64,000 nt of DNA from Negadavirga shengliensis (GTDB lineage Bacteria > Bacteroidota > Bacteroidia > Cytophagales > Cyclobacteriaceae): assembly GCF_042652345.1 (NCBI RefSeq), contig NZ_JBHSJJ010000001.1, forward strand, positions 682,001 through 746,000, written 5' to 3'. The notes under the pieces were generated by a model. It saw only the letters and a program-made list of their open reading frames with translations. It did not search any database and had not been told where the DNA came from. Within the stretch, counting starts at the first letter, position 1. Each line of letters begins with the position of its first letter. Made by a program: the position numbers and the translations under genes. Of this stretch, positions 17,818 to 26,429 are shown in pieces.

Positions 17818-18453
17818 TTACCCTTCTTCTTTGTTTTTCATCATGGAAATAAATACCATACGGTATTTGTCGCTGTCATAATAAAAATAGAGCCGGTTGG
17901 CTTCTGTTTCAAAGCGGGTTGTGTTTTCCAGTCCATGCACATAATTGTCATGGTGATCGATTTCAGGGAAAGTATAGATATTCCTATCTGATTTGATATG
18001 TTCTTCTCCTATTTGAAAATGTAAAGAGTCTGCATTGAAAATCTGAAAACATGCGATGTAATGGGTGGAATGGGTAATGGTTTCCATCTGCAGCCAGCCC
18101 TGGCACGCCGGGTCATTTCCTGAATAGGCAACATCACGTAAGTTCAAAAAGAGCGGATAGTCATAATCCCATGGGTTGTTCTCATAACCCGAAATAATCG
18201 CGTGAGCCCAACGGGCGAGGCATGTATATCCGGAAATTTCCCCTGACTTTAAATCTTGAAAACCTACAAATTCCCATTCTCCCAGGAGTTCATAATCATC
18301 TTCCTCAGAAGTAAGGTCAAAATGACATACCGGATCTTTATCGACCGGATGAACCTGTTCTTCAGGAGGGTGCTCTGCTCCCGGAAGCGTGATGTCATCT
18401 GAACAAGCCAGTAACAAAACGATGGGCATTATGGCAATTGCTTTTTTCATCAA
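17818..18453 (-). CDS. Hypothetical lipoprotein
   Basis: This 211-residue protein has a lipoprotein signal (AIAIMPIVLLLACS) followed by a Pro/Glu-rich linker. The rest (ELLGEWEFVGFQDLKSGEISGYTCLARW ... FNADSLHFQIG) begins like small META/lipocalin-type beta barrels, which often start with a LxGxW strand. I do not recognise a named family and assign no function. It converges on the K+ channel gene with 19 bp between stops, and lies 84 bp downstream of the deacetylase-like gene on the same strand. Confidence 0.75.
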   Translation of the reverse strand: MMKKAIAIMPIVLLLACSDDITLPGAEHPPEEQVHPVDKDPVCHFDLTSEEDDYELLGEWEFVGFQDLKSGEISGYTCLARWAHAIISGYENNPWDYDYPLFLNLRDVAYSGNDPACQGWLQMETITHSTHYIACFQIFNADSLHFQIGEEHIKSDRNIYTFPEIDHHDNYVHGLENTTRFETEANRLYFYYDSDKYRMVFISMMKNKEEG

Positions 18454-18537
18454 CCGGACATGACACAGTTAAATTTAGTTGAATTATCCGAAAGCTGCAA
18501 GTGGGTTCTTTATCAGGCCGGTACAATTATGGAAGAG

Positions 18538-19335
18538 CTATTTGTCTATTAGTTCTTTCAGGGCTACCCAGTTGTAACCCTTGTTTCGCAGCACCGTAAT
18601 CACATCGGGTAAGCGGTCATAAAACTTATCCAACCTTTCCGGCCCAGCGCCTATGTGGACCAGCAGCATAAAACCATTGAGCCCGTGTGGATCCTTTTGT
18701 TCATAATCCCAAATGCTCTCCAGGATGGTGTCGCTGTCGACATAATTGGGCATACCGGGATGGGTGTAATCCGCATGACTGCGGGTACCATGTGTGAGAT
18801 TGATCAGTTGGAAACCCAATTCGGAGGTCCACTGGCTGATGCTGTCATTATACCACTCGTAGGGGGGAAGAAAATAGGGGGCGTCTTCTTTGCTGACCCC
18901 GAAGTTTTTCATTTCCGCATAATTGTCCATCAAGTCCTTTTCAAAAACCGGTCTGCTCACCAATAGCCGGCTGCGGTCCTCCCAATCACAATAAAGCAAA
19001 TGTTTATCAGAATGTGCTCCCAGATAATGTCCGTCCCGGATCAAAGTCCGGATAAGTGAAGCAAAAGAAGGGTTCCTGTAAAAATCGCCGGTAAAAAAGA
19101 AAGCAGCAGGTACCTTGTGGCTGCGCAGGGTCTCTAAAATTTTCTCCCCTCCCTCAGCGTATTCATGCCCTGTGAATATTAATGTCAACTGTTTTTTGGA
19201 AACGTCACCTCTAATAATGGCACCATGGCTTTTTTGAAGGGATTCCTGGGCCCAAACCTGTCCTTCCCAATAAGGGTACAGGCCCAACAGCAGCATCTGT
19301 AAGACAATAGTTCGGTAGGGGGATATGTGGTTCAT
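18538..19335 (-). CDS. NodB-like polysaccharide deacetylase family protein, atypical first motif
   Basis: The 265-residue protein has a short N-terminal signal-like segment, then a CE4/NodB fold: LTLIFTGHEYAEG (residues 50-62), PAAFFFTGDF, HYLGAHSDKHLLY (HSxxH at 108-112), LPPYEWYN and a closing LVHIGAGPE. The usual TFDDG motif, which gives the catalytic base and a metal aspartate, is replaced by IFTGHE here. The second motif's two histidines remain. So either a variant metal site is used or activity is lost. The substrate may be a cell-wall or exported glycan. The predicted location is periplasmic. Confidence 0.8.
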   Translation of the reverse strand: MNHISPYRTIVLQMLLLGLYPYWEGQVWAQESLQKSHGAIIRGDVSKKQLTLIFTGHEYAEGGEKILETLRSHKVPAAFFFTGDFYRNPSFASLIRTLIRDGHYLGAHSDKHLLYCDWEDRSRLLVSRPVFEKDLMDNYAEMKNFGVSKEDAPYFLPPYEWYNDSISQWTSELGFQLINLTHGTRSHADYTHPGMPNYVDSDTILESIWDYEQKDPHGLNGFMLLVHIGAGPERLDKFYDRLPDVITVLRNKGYNWVALKELIDK

Positions 19336-19383
19336 AAGGGCTGAAAGATCAAAGATGGCGAAAGAAAGCGTTGTGGTAAAAAT

Positions 19384-19414
19384 AAAAAAAAGCTATGAAA
19401 CACCGTTCCATAGC
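19384..19414 (-). terminator. Terminator of the tRNA-like RNA unit
   Basis: On the minus strand a 10-bp stem (19405-19414 with 19392-19401, one G-T pair, 3-nt loop) is followed by eight Ts (19391-19384). It lies 35 nt past the 3' end of the RNA fold at 19450. Confidence 0.88.
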
Positions 19415-19449
19415 CTTAGTCAATTAACAATAAACCCAAAATAACCAGC

Positions 19450-19572
19450 TGTAGGAGAAGGAGTCGAACCTCCACGGGGCAGTTGGGCAAAATACGAGCT
19501 CGCTATTTGCTTTGTCCTGTGATCCCCACCCCCGAGACAGGAGGGCATGTCTGCCAGTTTCATCATCCTACA
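19450..19572 (-). ncRNA. tRNA-like RNA with 55-nt variable region (anticodon-loop triplet GUC)
   Basis: The 123-nt minus-strand RNA folds as a tRNA: 7-bp acceptor stem (19566-19572 with 19450-19456), a leucine-type D arm (AAACTGGCAGACATG), a 5-bp anticodon stem (19541-19545 with 19529-19533) around loop CTGTCTC, and a T arm with loop TTCGACT (19457-19473). The discriminator would be G and no CCA is encoded. Between anticodon and T arms lie 55 nt, against about 4-20 in normal tRNAs. They can form a GGGG/CCCC base and a hairpin with the self-complementary loop CGAGCTCG. TCCTGT (19537-19542) could instead pair with ACAGGA (19514-19519), which would break the anticodon arm. It has its own promoter and terminator. 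Whether it is charged is unknown. Confidence 0.7.
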
Positions 19573-19605
19573 GTATAAAAGACCATTTGTCTTTGTTTGA
19601 TGTTA

Positions 19606-19613
19606 CAAAGTTA
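19606..19613 (-). promoter_or_regulatory. Promoter -7 box of the tRNA-like RNA
   Basis: The minus strand reads TAACTTTG, a perfect TAnnTTTG box, 34 nt before the 5' end of the tRNA-like fold. A T-rich -33 region lies 21 nt upstream. This supports a separate small transcript. Confidence 0.65.
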
Positions 19614-19794
19614 GTAAAGGAGGGTTAATTATGAAAAAAATATAATGTAATTGTTTAAAAAATACATTATTTTTAAAAAATACATAATTTATTTGATTAC
19701 TATGTAAAACAGCTTTCGCGAACGGGGCTTCGGATATGGATTCCGCAATGAGCTCCGGGAGTCGCCAATGCAGGTGGGATCAATTTTCGTCCGG

Positions 19795-19829
19795 TTCCCT
19801 GTTCCCTGTTCTCTATTTCCTGTTTCCTG
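19795..19829. repeat. Five 7-bp units of TTCCCTG type
   Basis: Five head-to-tail heptamers (TTCCCTG twice, TTCTCTA, TTTCCTG twice) fill this stretch downstream of ddl. It is a short tandem array in a non-coding region. The rest of 19614-19929 shows no gene. Confidence 0.7.
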
Positions 19830-19929
19830 AATACCGAGTTAACATAGTGAAAAGAGAAAATTTTGCTTTGAAATGCAGCGTGAAGCAAAGAAAGGGGATA
19901 AAGCGGCAGTTTCAAGACATGGCTTTTTG

Positions 19930-20919
19930 TCAGTGCCACATTTCTTCGATCAGCTCCGTATAAAATTCTTTCAAGGTTTTACCGATGGCCCTTACCTGCT
20001 GGGAGATCAGGCTGGTTTCCGTCTGACCGGGGACGGTATTGATCTCGATAAAATAGAAGCGGCCGGTTTCATGTTCCAAAAAATAATCCATCCTCACAGC
20101 GCCTTTGCAGTTAAGCTTCCGGTAGACTTCCTCAGCTATGTGAGTAACCCGTTCCGCCTCCCTTTCGTCCATCCTGCCGGGTGTGATCTCTTCAGAAACT
20201 CCGGGGCTGTATTTGGCCTCAAAGTCAAAAAACTCTTTTGAACTGATGATTTCCGTAGCAGGCAGCACCGTGATTTTTCCGCCACTCCGATAAATGCCGA
20301 TAGAAAATTCCCTCCCGGAAACAAATTCCTCCACCAATACCTGGCCATCCTCCTGAAAAGCGCGGTCAAGGGCTGCCTCCAGCTCTTCCTCCGCTTTTAC
20401 CTTGCTCATGCCAATGCTGCTTCCCCCATTATTGGGCTTAACAAAATAAGGTAACCGGAGTTGCTCCAAAACTTTTTTTGTATGCCGGGGGCGCTTGCCG
20501 AACAGATGGATCGATTTGGCTACATGCAGGTCCTTGATGCCATCGATGACCGCCTTTGTGTAGCCTTTGTTCATGGTGATGGCAGAGGTTTGGGCATCGC
20601 AGGTAGTATAAGGAATGCCCAGCATATCAAAGTAGCCGGCGAGTTTGCCATCCTCTCCCGGCGAGCCATGGATGATATTGAAAACGCCGTCAAACCGTAT
20701 TTTTTCTTCATTTACGGTGATGGAAAAATCATTGAGATCGACAGGAAATTTCTCTCCTGTGGTACTTTCGTAATACCAATTGCCGGGATAGATATAGATT
20801 TTATAAACCTCATACCGTTTCCTGTCAAGATGTTGCTCCACAACCGTGGCGCTTTTAAGAGAAACCGCGGATTCTCCTGTAAAGCCTCCGGTTACCAAGG
20901 CAAGGATTTTTTTCATCAT
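19930..20919 (-). CDS. ddl: D-alanine--D-alanine ligase
   Basis: The 329-residue protein is an ATP-grasp enzyme with the Ddl layout. It has an N-terminal fold with VTGGFTGESAVSLKSA (the usual GGxSxEhxVS loop, here with F-T-G), FNIIHGSPGEDGKLAGYFDMLGIPYT, the PYFVKPNNGGSSIGMSKV ATP loop, VEEFVSGREF, and the metal-binding GRFYFIEINTVPGQT. It joins two D-alanines for peptidoglycan precursors in the cytoplasm. The length is normal. It is divergent from the Usp/antiporter unit. The doubled ATG at the start leaves one residue of doubt. Confidence 0.93.
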   Translation of the reverse strand: MMKKILALVTGGFTGESAVSLKSATVVEQHLDRKRYEVYKIYIYPGNWYYESTTGEKFPVDLNDFSITVNEEKIRFDGVFNIIHGSPGEDGKLAGYFDMLGIPYTTCDAQTSAITMNKGYTKAVIDGIKDLHVAKSIHLFGKRPRHTKKVLEQLRLPYFVKPNNGGSSIGMSKVKAEEELEAALDRAFQEDGQVLVEEFVSGREFSIGIYRSGGKITVLPATEIISSKEFFDFEAKYSPGVSEEITPGRMDEREAERVTHIAEEVYRKLNCKGAVRMDYFLEHETGRFYFIEINTVPGQTETSLISQQVRAIGKTLKEFYTELIEEMWH

Positions 20920-20992
20920 GCAAATTTTATAACTGCGAATTACATGATTTTTGCTGAAAATAAAGACAAAAACCCTCTAAATTAAATAGGAG

Positions 20993-21063
20993 TGATGGTA
21001 TTACCCGATGGCCTGCCCATACCACACGCTCGCCATAGATCGGGTCACATGGTGGAGTCATCA
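20993..21063. other. Strong imperfect hairpin in the ddl/usp divergent gap
   Basis: TGATG (20993-20997) can pair with CATCA (21059-21063), ACCCGAT (21003-21009) with ATCGGGT (21039-21045), and GGC (21010-21012) with GCC (21032-21034). The order is nested, so one long arm forms on either strand. It lies in the leader of ddl or of the Usp gene. No known riboswitch consensus was recognised. Confidence 0.5.
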
Positions 21064-21172
21064 ATGATAAGCGGTGATTTAATTTGAACAGAAACACGAA
21101 TTTGTCCATACCAAATGAGGTTTTTAACGAATTTTTTTGTCTATTTAAAAATGAATCCATCTCCTTATCCGA

Positions 21173-22000
21173 ATGTACAGAAAAATTGCTCTCGCTGTTG
21201 CCTTTTCACCCAGATTAGAAGCTTTGATCGAAGAGGCCAAAAGACTAAAGGATATCCATGAGGCCAGTTTGATATTGATCCATGTGGGCAAGGAAACGGC
21301 AGAGGATAAAGAAATGTTGCTTTCCTTATTGCAGAGGCATATGGTGGACCCTGATGCGGTTAAGATTATTTGGCAGGAAGGCAAGCCCGCAAAAAAGATA
21401 CTTCAGGTATGTAATGAAGAACAGGTGGATTTGTTGATCGCAGGGGCGTTAAAAAAAGAATTTCTTTTAACCTACTATATTGGCTCTATTGCCAGAAAGA
21501 TTATCAGAAAGGCAAAATGTTCTGTTCTGATCTTGATCGAGCCTATGATCAATCCGGGCAGCTTTCAAAAAGTGGTGATCAACGGAACCCAGCTGTCTCA
21601 AACTCCTTATGTAATCAAACGCGGAATAGAATTCTGCAAGATGGAAAGTGCCCGTCAGATTTTCATCCTCAATGAAATCAAAATGTACGGGCTCAAAATG
21701 GCAACCATCAGCGAGGGCAGTGAGGAGGAGGTCTCGAAAATGAAAAAGAATATGGTGAATGACGAAATCAGCTACGTGGAGAATATTCTTAAAAATATTG
21801 ACACAGCGGGTCTAAATGTGAACGTCAAAGTGACTTCGGGAAGATGGGCGACCGAACTGGCCAGGTTTTCCGAAAACATCAAAGCTGACTTGCTGATAGT
21901 AGGGGGTCAGGATAACCTTACTTTTTTTGATCGGCTCTTCCCTCATGACCTTGAGGACATTCTGGGCAATCTTCCCTGCAATCTTCTGATCATCAAGTAA
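21173..22000 (+). CDS. Tandem universal stress protein (UspA family)
   Basis: This 275-residue protein contains two Usp folds. The first (about 1-118) opens with MYRKIALAVAFSP and ends with GSIARKIIRKAKCSVLILIE; the second (about 125-275) has ADLLIVGGQDN and ends PCNLLIIK. The second half lacks the clear GxxG-9x-GS ATP-binding signature, so nucleotide binding is uncertain. It lies 10 bp upstream of the antiporter at 22011, almost surely in one operon, and such Usp proteins commonly regulate CPA2 transporters. The role is therefore probably a stress or nucleotide sensor for that transporter. Confidence 0.88.
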   Translation: MYRKIALAVAFSPRLEALIEEAKRLKDIHEASLILIHVGKETAEDKEMLLSLLQRHMVDPDAVKIIWQEGKPAKKILQVCNEEQVDLLIAGALKKEFLLTYYIGSIARKIIRKAKCSVLILIEPMINPGSFQKVVINGTQLSQTPYVIKRGIEFCKMESARQIFILNEIKMYGLKMATISEGSEEEVSKMKKNMVNDEISYVENILKNIDTAGLNVNVKVTSGRWATELARFSENIKADLLIVGGQDNLTFFDRLFPHDLEDILGNLPCNLLIIK

Positions 22001-22010
22001 CGGCAGGTTC

Positions 22011-23267
22011 ATGAACAGTTTAACCCATACAGATGTCATCAATTTACTTCTGCAACTGGCCGCCATGCTGCTGCTGGCCCGGTTATTGGCAGAGGCTGCC
22101 AGAAAATTCAGGCAGCCCGCTGTAGTGGGGGAACTTTTGGCGGGCATTATCCTGGGACCCACCATTTTGGGTACCGTCTCTCCGGATACTTTCAATTCCT
22201 TGTTCATGAGCAATCCCTCTGCCACCATGGCCCTGGATGGGTTTGTGCAGATCGCGGTGATTTTGCTGTTGTTTATAGCCGGCCTGGAAGTGGAGCTTCA
22301 CCTGGTGTGGTCTCAGGGCAAGGCCGCGCTGAGTATCAGTTTGCTGGGCTTGGTGATTCCCTTTGGCCTGGGATTCATTTTTCCCTATATTTTTCCCGAG
22401 TTCTTCGGTTTAGCGGACGGCAACAGGATGCTTTTTTCGTTGTTTATGGGCACGGCCATGTCGATTACCGCATTACCTGTGGTGGTGAGGATCCTGATGG
22501 ACCTTAACCTGTTCAAATCAAAAATGGGGATGTTGATTGTGGCCGCAGCCATGGTTAATGACATCATTGGCTGGTTGATCTTTTCTGTGATCCTTTCTTT
22601 TATGGGAAAATCCAGCTCCCTGTCTCTCTTACAGACTGTGGGTATTACCCTGTTGTTTACCTTTTTTATGCTTACCGTGGGAAAAGCCTTGATCAACAAG
22701 CTGTTACCTTGGATCAACAAAAAATTGGCCTGGCCGGGAGGAGTACTGTCACTTTCCATGGTCTTTTGCTTTATTTCCGCGGCATTTACCGAATGGCTGG
22801 GCATCCATGCCATTTTTGGGGCCTTTCTCTTAGGGGTGGCCTTGGGGGACAGCGAGCATATGTCTGAAAGGGCCAAGGAAATCGTGCACCAGTTTATCAA
22901 CAACATTTTCGCTCCTTTGTTTTTTGTTTCCATTGGCCTGAAGATAAACTTTGTGCTCAGTTTTGACATCATGCTGGTTTTGGCGGTTTTGGCCATCTCT
23001 TTTACCGGCAAAATTATCGGCAGCGGTTTGGGTGCATTAAGGGGAGGATTTGACCTAAAAGAATCCATGGCGGTGGGTTTTGGAATGAACGCCCGTGGCG
23101 CGATGGAAATCATCCTGGGCTTGATCGCTTTGGAAAACGGGCTGATCGACGAGAAACTCTTTGTGGCTTTGGTGGTGATGGCCATTGTAACCAGCATGTC
23201 CAGCGGCCCTTTGATGAAATGGAGCGTCAAAAAGGCAGAAGAATTACCGGACCCGGTGGTGGATTAA
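22011..23267 (+). CDS. CPA2 family cation/proton antiporter
   Basis: The 418-residue membrane protein has about 12 helices. KefB/NhaA-superfamily landmarks are RQPAVVGELLAGIILGPTILG near residue 37, LLFIAGLEVELHLV near 87, and AAMVNDIIGWLIFS near 180, which supplies the paired Asn-Asp of electrogenic antiporters. Later come GIHAIFGAFLLGVALGD and FGMNARGAMEIILG. It exchanges Na+ or K+ for protons across the inner membrane. No cytoplasmic TrkA-N domain follows, and the separate Usp gene just upstream may take the regulatory role. Confidence 0.9.
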   Translation: MNSLTHTDVINLLLQLAAMLLLARLLAEAARKFRQPAVVGELLAGIILGPTILGTVSPDTFNSLFMSNPSATMALDGFVQIAVILLLFIAGLEVELHLVWSQGKAALSISLLGLVIPFGLGFIFPYIFPEFFGLADGNRMLFSLFMGTAMSITALPVVVRILMDLNLFKSKMGMLIVAAAMVNDIIGWLIFSVILSFMGKSSSLSLLQTVGITLLFTFFMLTVGKALINKLLPWINKKLAWPGGVLSLSMVFCFISAAFTEWLGIHAIFGAFLLGVALGDSEHMSERAKEIVHQFINNIFAPLFFVSIGLKINFVLSFDIMLVLAVLAISFTGKIIGSGLGALRGGFDLKESMAVGFGMNARGAMEIILGLIALENGLIDEKLFVALVVMAIVTSMSSGPLMKWSVKKAEELPDPVVD

Positions 23268-23437
23268 ACCTTAAGAACGTCGAAATAAAACAGGTTTTAT
23301 CAATGCACAATAGCAAGGAGAGGCGGCGTTCGTAGGGCTTTTTTCCACAGTTAATCAATACCTGACATCGAATAATCATTGGGGATTTTACATGACCGGG
23401 ATGCGCTTTATCTTTCTTCATGTTAACCCTCGACCTG

Positions 23438-24028
23438 ATGAAAAAGCCCCTATCCCATTTGTCGCTGACCGTTTTTGTTGCCTTGCTCCATCTGTTTTCC
23501 TGCGGTGAAACAGAACTGAAACCCACTGAAGAGTATTACATTAAATTTAAGGTAAACGGGGAGCAGAAGGAGTACAATACTGACGCCCTCAATCCGGTAA
23601 CCTTTACCTTTGATCAGAACGGTCCGGTTTATCAAGCGATACTGCAGGTATTGGGTCCGGGAAGCGATGGGAAGAAGAACTTTATCAATATCATCACTCG
23701 AAACGAAACTGTTTTTGAAGTCAACAAATCGTACCGGATGCATGAGGCTATTTCTTATCAGAATGCTTCGCTCGCCCGGATTATATTTACGTGGGCGGAT
23801 GAAAACGGCGATCTTTACAATGCCGTGTTGCTTAAAGGCGCTTTCCCAACTTTGGAAATTAAAGATGAGGGTCAACTGATGTTCAGCGGCATTTCCCAAG
23901 ATATGGTGACGGGCAGTTTTACTGCCAATATAATCGGGCCTGTCAGCCCAACCACTGGCAGAGGTAATACCGAACTGTCAATTACAGAAGGAGAATTCAA
24001 ACTTAAATTGATCAATACGGTGCCGTAA
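23438..24028 (+). CDS. Hypothetical lipoprotein
   Basis: From ATG 23438 the protein has 196 residues. It starts MKKPLSHLSLTVFVALLHLFSCGE, a lipoprotein signal with cysteine near residue 22. An upstream ATG at 23420 would add six residues and spoil the signal. The rest (EEYYIKFKVNGEQKEYN and later GSFTANIIGPVSPTTGRGNTELS) looks like an all-beta cell-surface domain seen in many Bacteroidota lipoproteins. No function can be given. It converges with the second antiporter, 16 bp between the ends. Confidence 0.78.
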   Translation: MKKPLSHLSLTVFVALLHLFSCGETELKPTEEYYIKFKVNGEQKEYNTDALNPVTFTFDQNGPVYQAILQVLGPGSDGKKNFINIITRNETVFEVNKSYRMHEAISYQNASLARIIFTWADENGDLYNAVLLKGAFPTLEIKDEGQLMFSGISQDMVTGSFTANIIGPVSPTTGRGNTELSITEGEFKLKLINTVP

Positions 24029-24044
24029 GCCTTATAGAAATGAG

Positions 24045-26198
24045 TTACCTTTTTCTGCCAAACAAGGTGCCTATGGTCTTACCAATGTCATCCAGCCTTT
24101 CAATATTGTTTACAAAGGGGCTGAAGATATTTCCCGCGCGATAGTCGGAAAGGCCCTGCTGCATGGGATACACCAATACATAATTGAAATCCTGAAAATA
24201 CTTATTGAGGTATTTGGGGATATTTTTCACGATGGGATTGTAAGAGATTTCATTTTTGCGGCTCATGACGATAAACAAAGCATCGTTTTCTACCATATCC
24301 CTGGAGATTATCAGAAAATCTTCCCATTCCGAAAACTCCCTGAGTTCGATTTCCAGACTATGCGTTTTGTTCACATCCTTCACATATTGGAGGAAGCTTT
24401 TCGACCCGTAGAATATCAGTTTGGCGCCTGTATTTCTACCGATGTTCCAGATTCTCAATAACCAAAAGGGAAAGCCGATCTCTTTTTCTGCATTTTCGGG
24501 GGCAATGATAAAATAACGTTTTATGGTGTTAAGAGGCTGTGTAAACCTGTAAATCATGGTGGTGACATTGCAGCGGTTCAGAACCCCTTCGGTCAGGTTG
24601 CCCAAGAAAGAATCGGAAAGCCCGTATTGTTTGTGGAGGCCCAGGATCAGGTCGGACACCTTGTGTTCTTTAACCACGTTGATGATCCCGTTGATGATAT
24701 TGGCATCATACCTCACGAGTTCCGTCAGGTAGTTATCGGTGGCTGCTGCAGAGATGCTGGCTTTTTCCAACAATTTTCGGGCGGCTTTTTCCAATTTTAC
24801 GTCATCCGTGTCCGTAGGAATCACGTTCAGCGCAATCAAAGCTTTTTTAGCTTTCTCTGATTTGATGGTAATCCCTAAGTTGATCAGTTCCTCAATGTTT
24901 TCGGGATAATTGATAGGAATGAGAATCTTTTCTGAAGCATCCCTGTCCGCATCCCCTTCAGGCGTTTCATCGATTTCCTGAAGCGCAATGAGGGCACCAC
25001 CTCTTTGTGCCACAAATGAAGCAATGGTACAGGTCACCAGTATCATCAGTATGGTTCCGTTTAGTATGACATCATTGAGCAAGCGAATAGGTTGGCCGTC
25101 TTGCGTTTCACCCAGGATAATATTATAACCAACCAGCACGGCAGCCAGAGTGGCTGCAGCCTGTGCATTGCTCAATCCAAAGATGACATCCCGCTGAGCA
25201 GTACTGAAACCGTAAGTTTTTTGGGTTAGGAAAGCTGCCAAAAATTTAGAACCGGTTGCAACCACACACATCACGATGGCTACGAGGATGGTTTCCAGAT
25301 CAAGAAAAAAAACCCGGAAATCTATCAGCATCCCTACTCCTATCAGGAAGAATGGGATAAACAGGGCATTGCCGACAAACTCGATCCGGTTCATCAGCGG
25401 AGAGGTATGGGGAATCAAACGGTTGAGTGCCAATCCGGCCAGAAAAGCTCCGATGATCGCTTCAATACCGGCAGCCTCTGCCAAGAAGGAAGCCAGAAAA
25501 ACCAACCCCAGCACAAAAATGTACTGGGAAATGTTGTCGTCATTGTTTTTGAAAAACCACCGGCCCAACAAGGGGAATATAAGCGCGACTATCGCTGCAA
25601 AAATCGATACAGAAACAATCAGCCTAATCCAAAAATCGTTGGTGATCTCGCCGGTGGCCATCCCTGCAATCACCGCCAGCACCAGCAAGGCCAGGGTATC
25701 GGTGATCATGGTACCGCCTACCGTGACATTTACCGCTTTGTTTTTGGCAATTCCCAGTTTGCTTATCAGGGGATAGGCGATTAAAGTATGGGATGCAAAC
25801 ATGCTGGCGAGCAGGACAGAGGTCATCCAGCTGAATTCGAGGATATACCGGCCTGACAGACTTCCCAATATCATGGGAATAATAAACGTGTACATGCCAA
25901 AAACAACACTTTTATTGCGGTTTTTCTTGAAATCGGCCAGATCTATTTCCAAGCCTGCAAGAAACATGATGTATAATAGTCCTACCGTCCCAAACAGGAT
26001 GATGCTGCTGTCTCTTTCCAACAAGTGCACACCTTTGGGGCCGATGATCGCACCGGCAATGATCAATCCGATGAGTTGTGGCACACGGATTTTATTGAGT
26101 AAAAGCGGAGCGAAAAGTATGATAAAAAGTATGATAGAGAACTTCAAGACCGGATTTTCCAGGGGAAGGGTAAAGTTCAGATCTGAGAGTAAAATCAT
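24045..26198 (-). CDS. CPA2 cation/proton antiporter with C-terminal Usp-like region
   Basis: This 717-residue protein has an N-terminal transporter of about 13 helices (residues 15-405): RVPQLIGLIIAGAIIGPKG, LYIMFLAGLEIDL, TVGGTMITDTLALLVLAV (Thr-Asp in place of the Asn-Asp pair), GIEAIIGAFLAGLALN. A soluble tail (about 430-717) follows, built like tandem Usp folds (EKILIPINYPENIEELINLG, VSDLILGLHKQYGLSDSFLGNL). The Thr-Asp arrangement suggests electroneutral exchange. It is a second, diverged CPA2 transporter beside the one at 22011, here with sensor and transporter fused. A TAATTTTG box lies upstream at 26256-26263. Confidence 0.9.
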   Translation of the reverse strand: MILLSDLNFTLPLENPVLKFSIILFIILFAPLLLNKIRVPQLIGLIIAGAIIGPKGVHLLERDSSIILFGTVGLLYIMFLAGLEIDLADFKKNRNKSVVFGMYTFIIPMILGSLSGRYILEFSWMTSVLLASMFASHTLIAYPLISKLGIAKNKAVNVTVGGTMITDTLALLVLAVIAGMATGEITNDFWIRLIVSVSIFAAIVALIFPLLGRWFFKNNDDNISQYIFVLGLVFLASFLAEAAGIEAIIGAFLAGLALNRLIPHTSPLMNRIEFVGNALFIPFFLIGVGMLIDFRVFFLDLETILVAIVMCVVATGSKFLAAFLTQKTYGFSTAQRDVIFGLSNAQAAATLAAVLVGYNIILGETQDGQPIRLLNDVILNGTILMILVTCTIASFVAQRGGALIALQEIDETPEGDADRDASEKILIPINYPENIEELINLGITIKSEKAKKALIALNVIPTDTDDVKLEKAARKLLEKASISAAATDNYLTELVRYDANIINGIINVVKEHKVSDLILGLHKQYGLSDSFLGNLTEGVLNRCNVTTMIYRFTQPLNTIKRYFIIAPENAEKEIGFPFWLLRIWNIGRNTGAKLIFYGSKSFLQYVKDVNKTHSLEIELREFSEWEDFLIISRDMVENDALFIVMSRKNEISYNPIVKNIPKYLNKYFQDFNYVLVYPMQQGLSDYRAGNIFSPFVNNIERLDDIGKTIGTLFGRKR

Positions 26199-26255
26199 CG
26201 CATCGGAGGTTAGTTGTCATCAGTGTTGCCTTGGTTTCCTGAAGTTGCTTGAATA

Positions 26256-26263
26256 CAAAATTA
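26256..26263 (-). promoter_or_regulatory. Promoter -7 box of the fused antiporter gene
   Basis: The minus strand reads TAATTTTG (TAnnTTTG) 58 bp upstream of the start at 26198. Confidence 0.45.
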
Positions 26264-26370
26264 ACTTTTACGCCCGTATAATTATGGCATGAACCCTTTT
26301 AATTTTGGTGAGGAAGACAGAGCCATCCGGTCCCACTCGCCAAAATCCGGTTTCTGATATGACAAAATCT

Positions 26371-26403
26371 TTTGCTTTTATCTAACATAAGCCCGTACTT
26401 TTG
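26371..26403 (+). promoter_or_regulatory. Promoter of the ferrochelatase gene
   Basis: TTTG at 26371-26374 and TACTTTTG at 26396-26403 are 21 nt apart, a full match to the Bacteroidota TTTG / TAnnTTTG promoter. The start codon follows 27 nt later. Confidence 0.75.
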
Positions 26404-26429
26404 GTTTTTAAACAGGTGAAAATATAGGA

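Noticed and set aside
19450..19572. tmRNA (ssrA)
   Set aside because: Length is 123 nt, there is no tag reading frame or pseudoknot chain, and all four ordinary tRNA arms are present.
19795..19829. CRISPR-like array
   Set aside because: Units are 7 bp, contiguous and without spacers; no cas genes occur in the window.
20993..21063. Fluoride riboswitch on the minus strand (TGATGACTCC present)
   Set aside because: The 5' conserved half (GGCGATGG...CGCC) is missing on that strand, so the 10-base match is taken as chance.
22385..23230. 281-codon minus-strand frame
   Set aside because: Antisense of the CPA2 antiporter; low-complexity Lys/Pro/Ile content and no domain.
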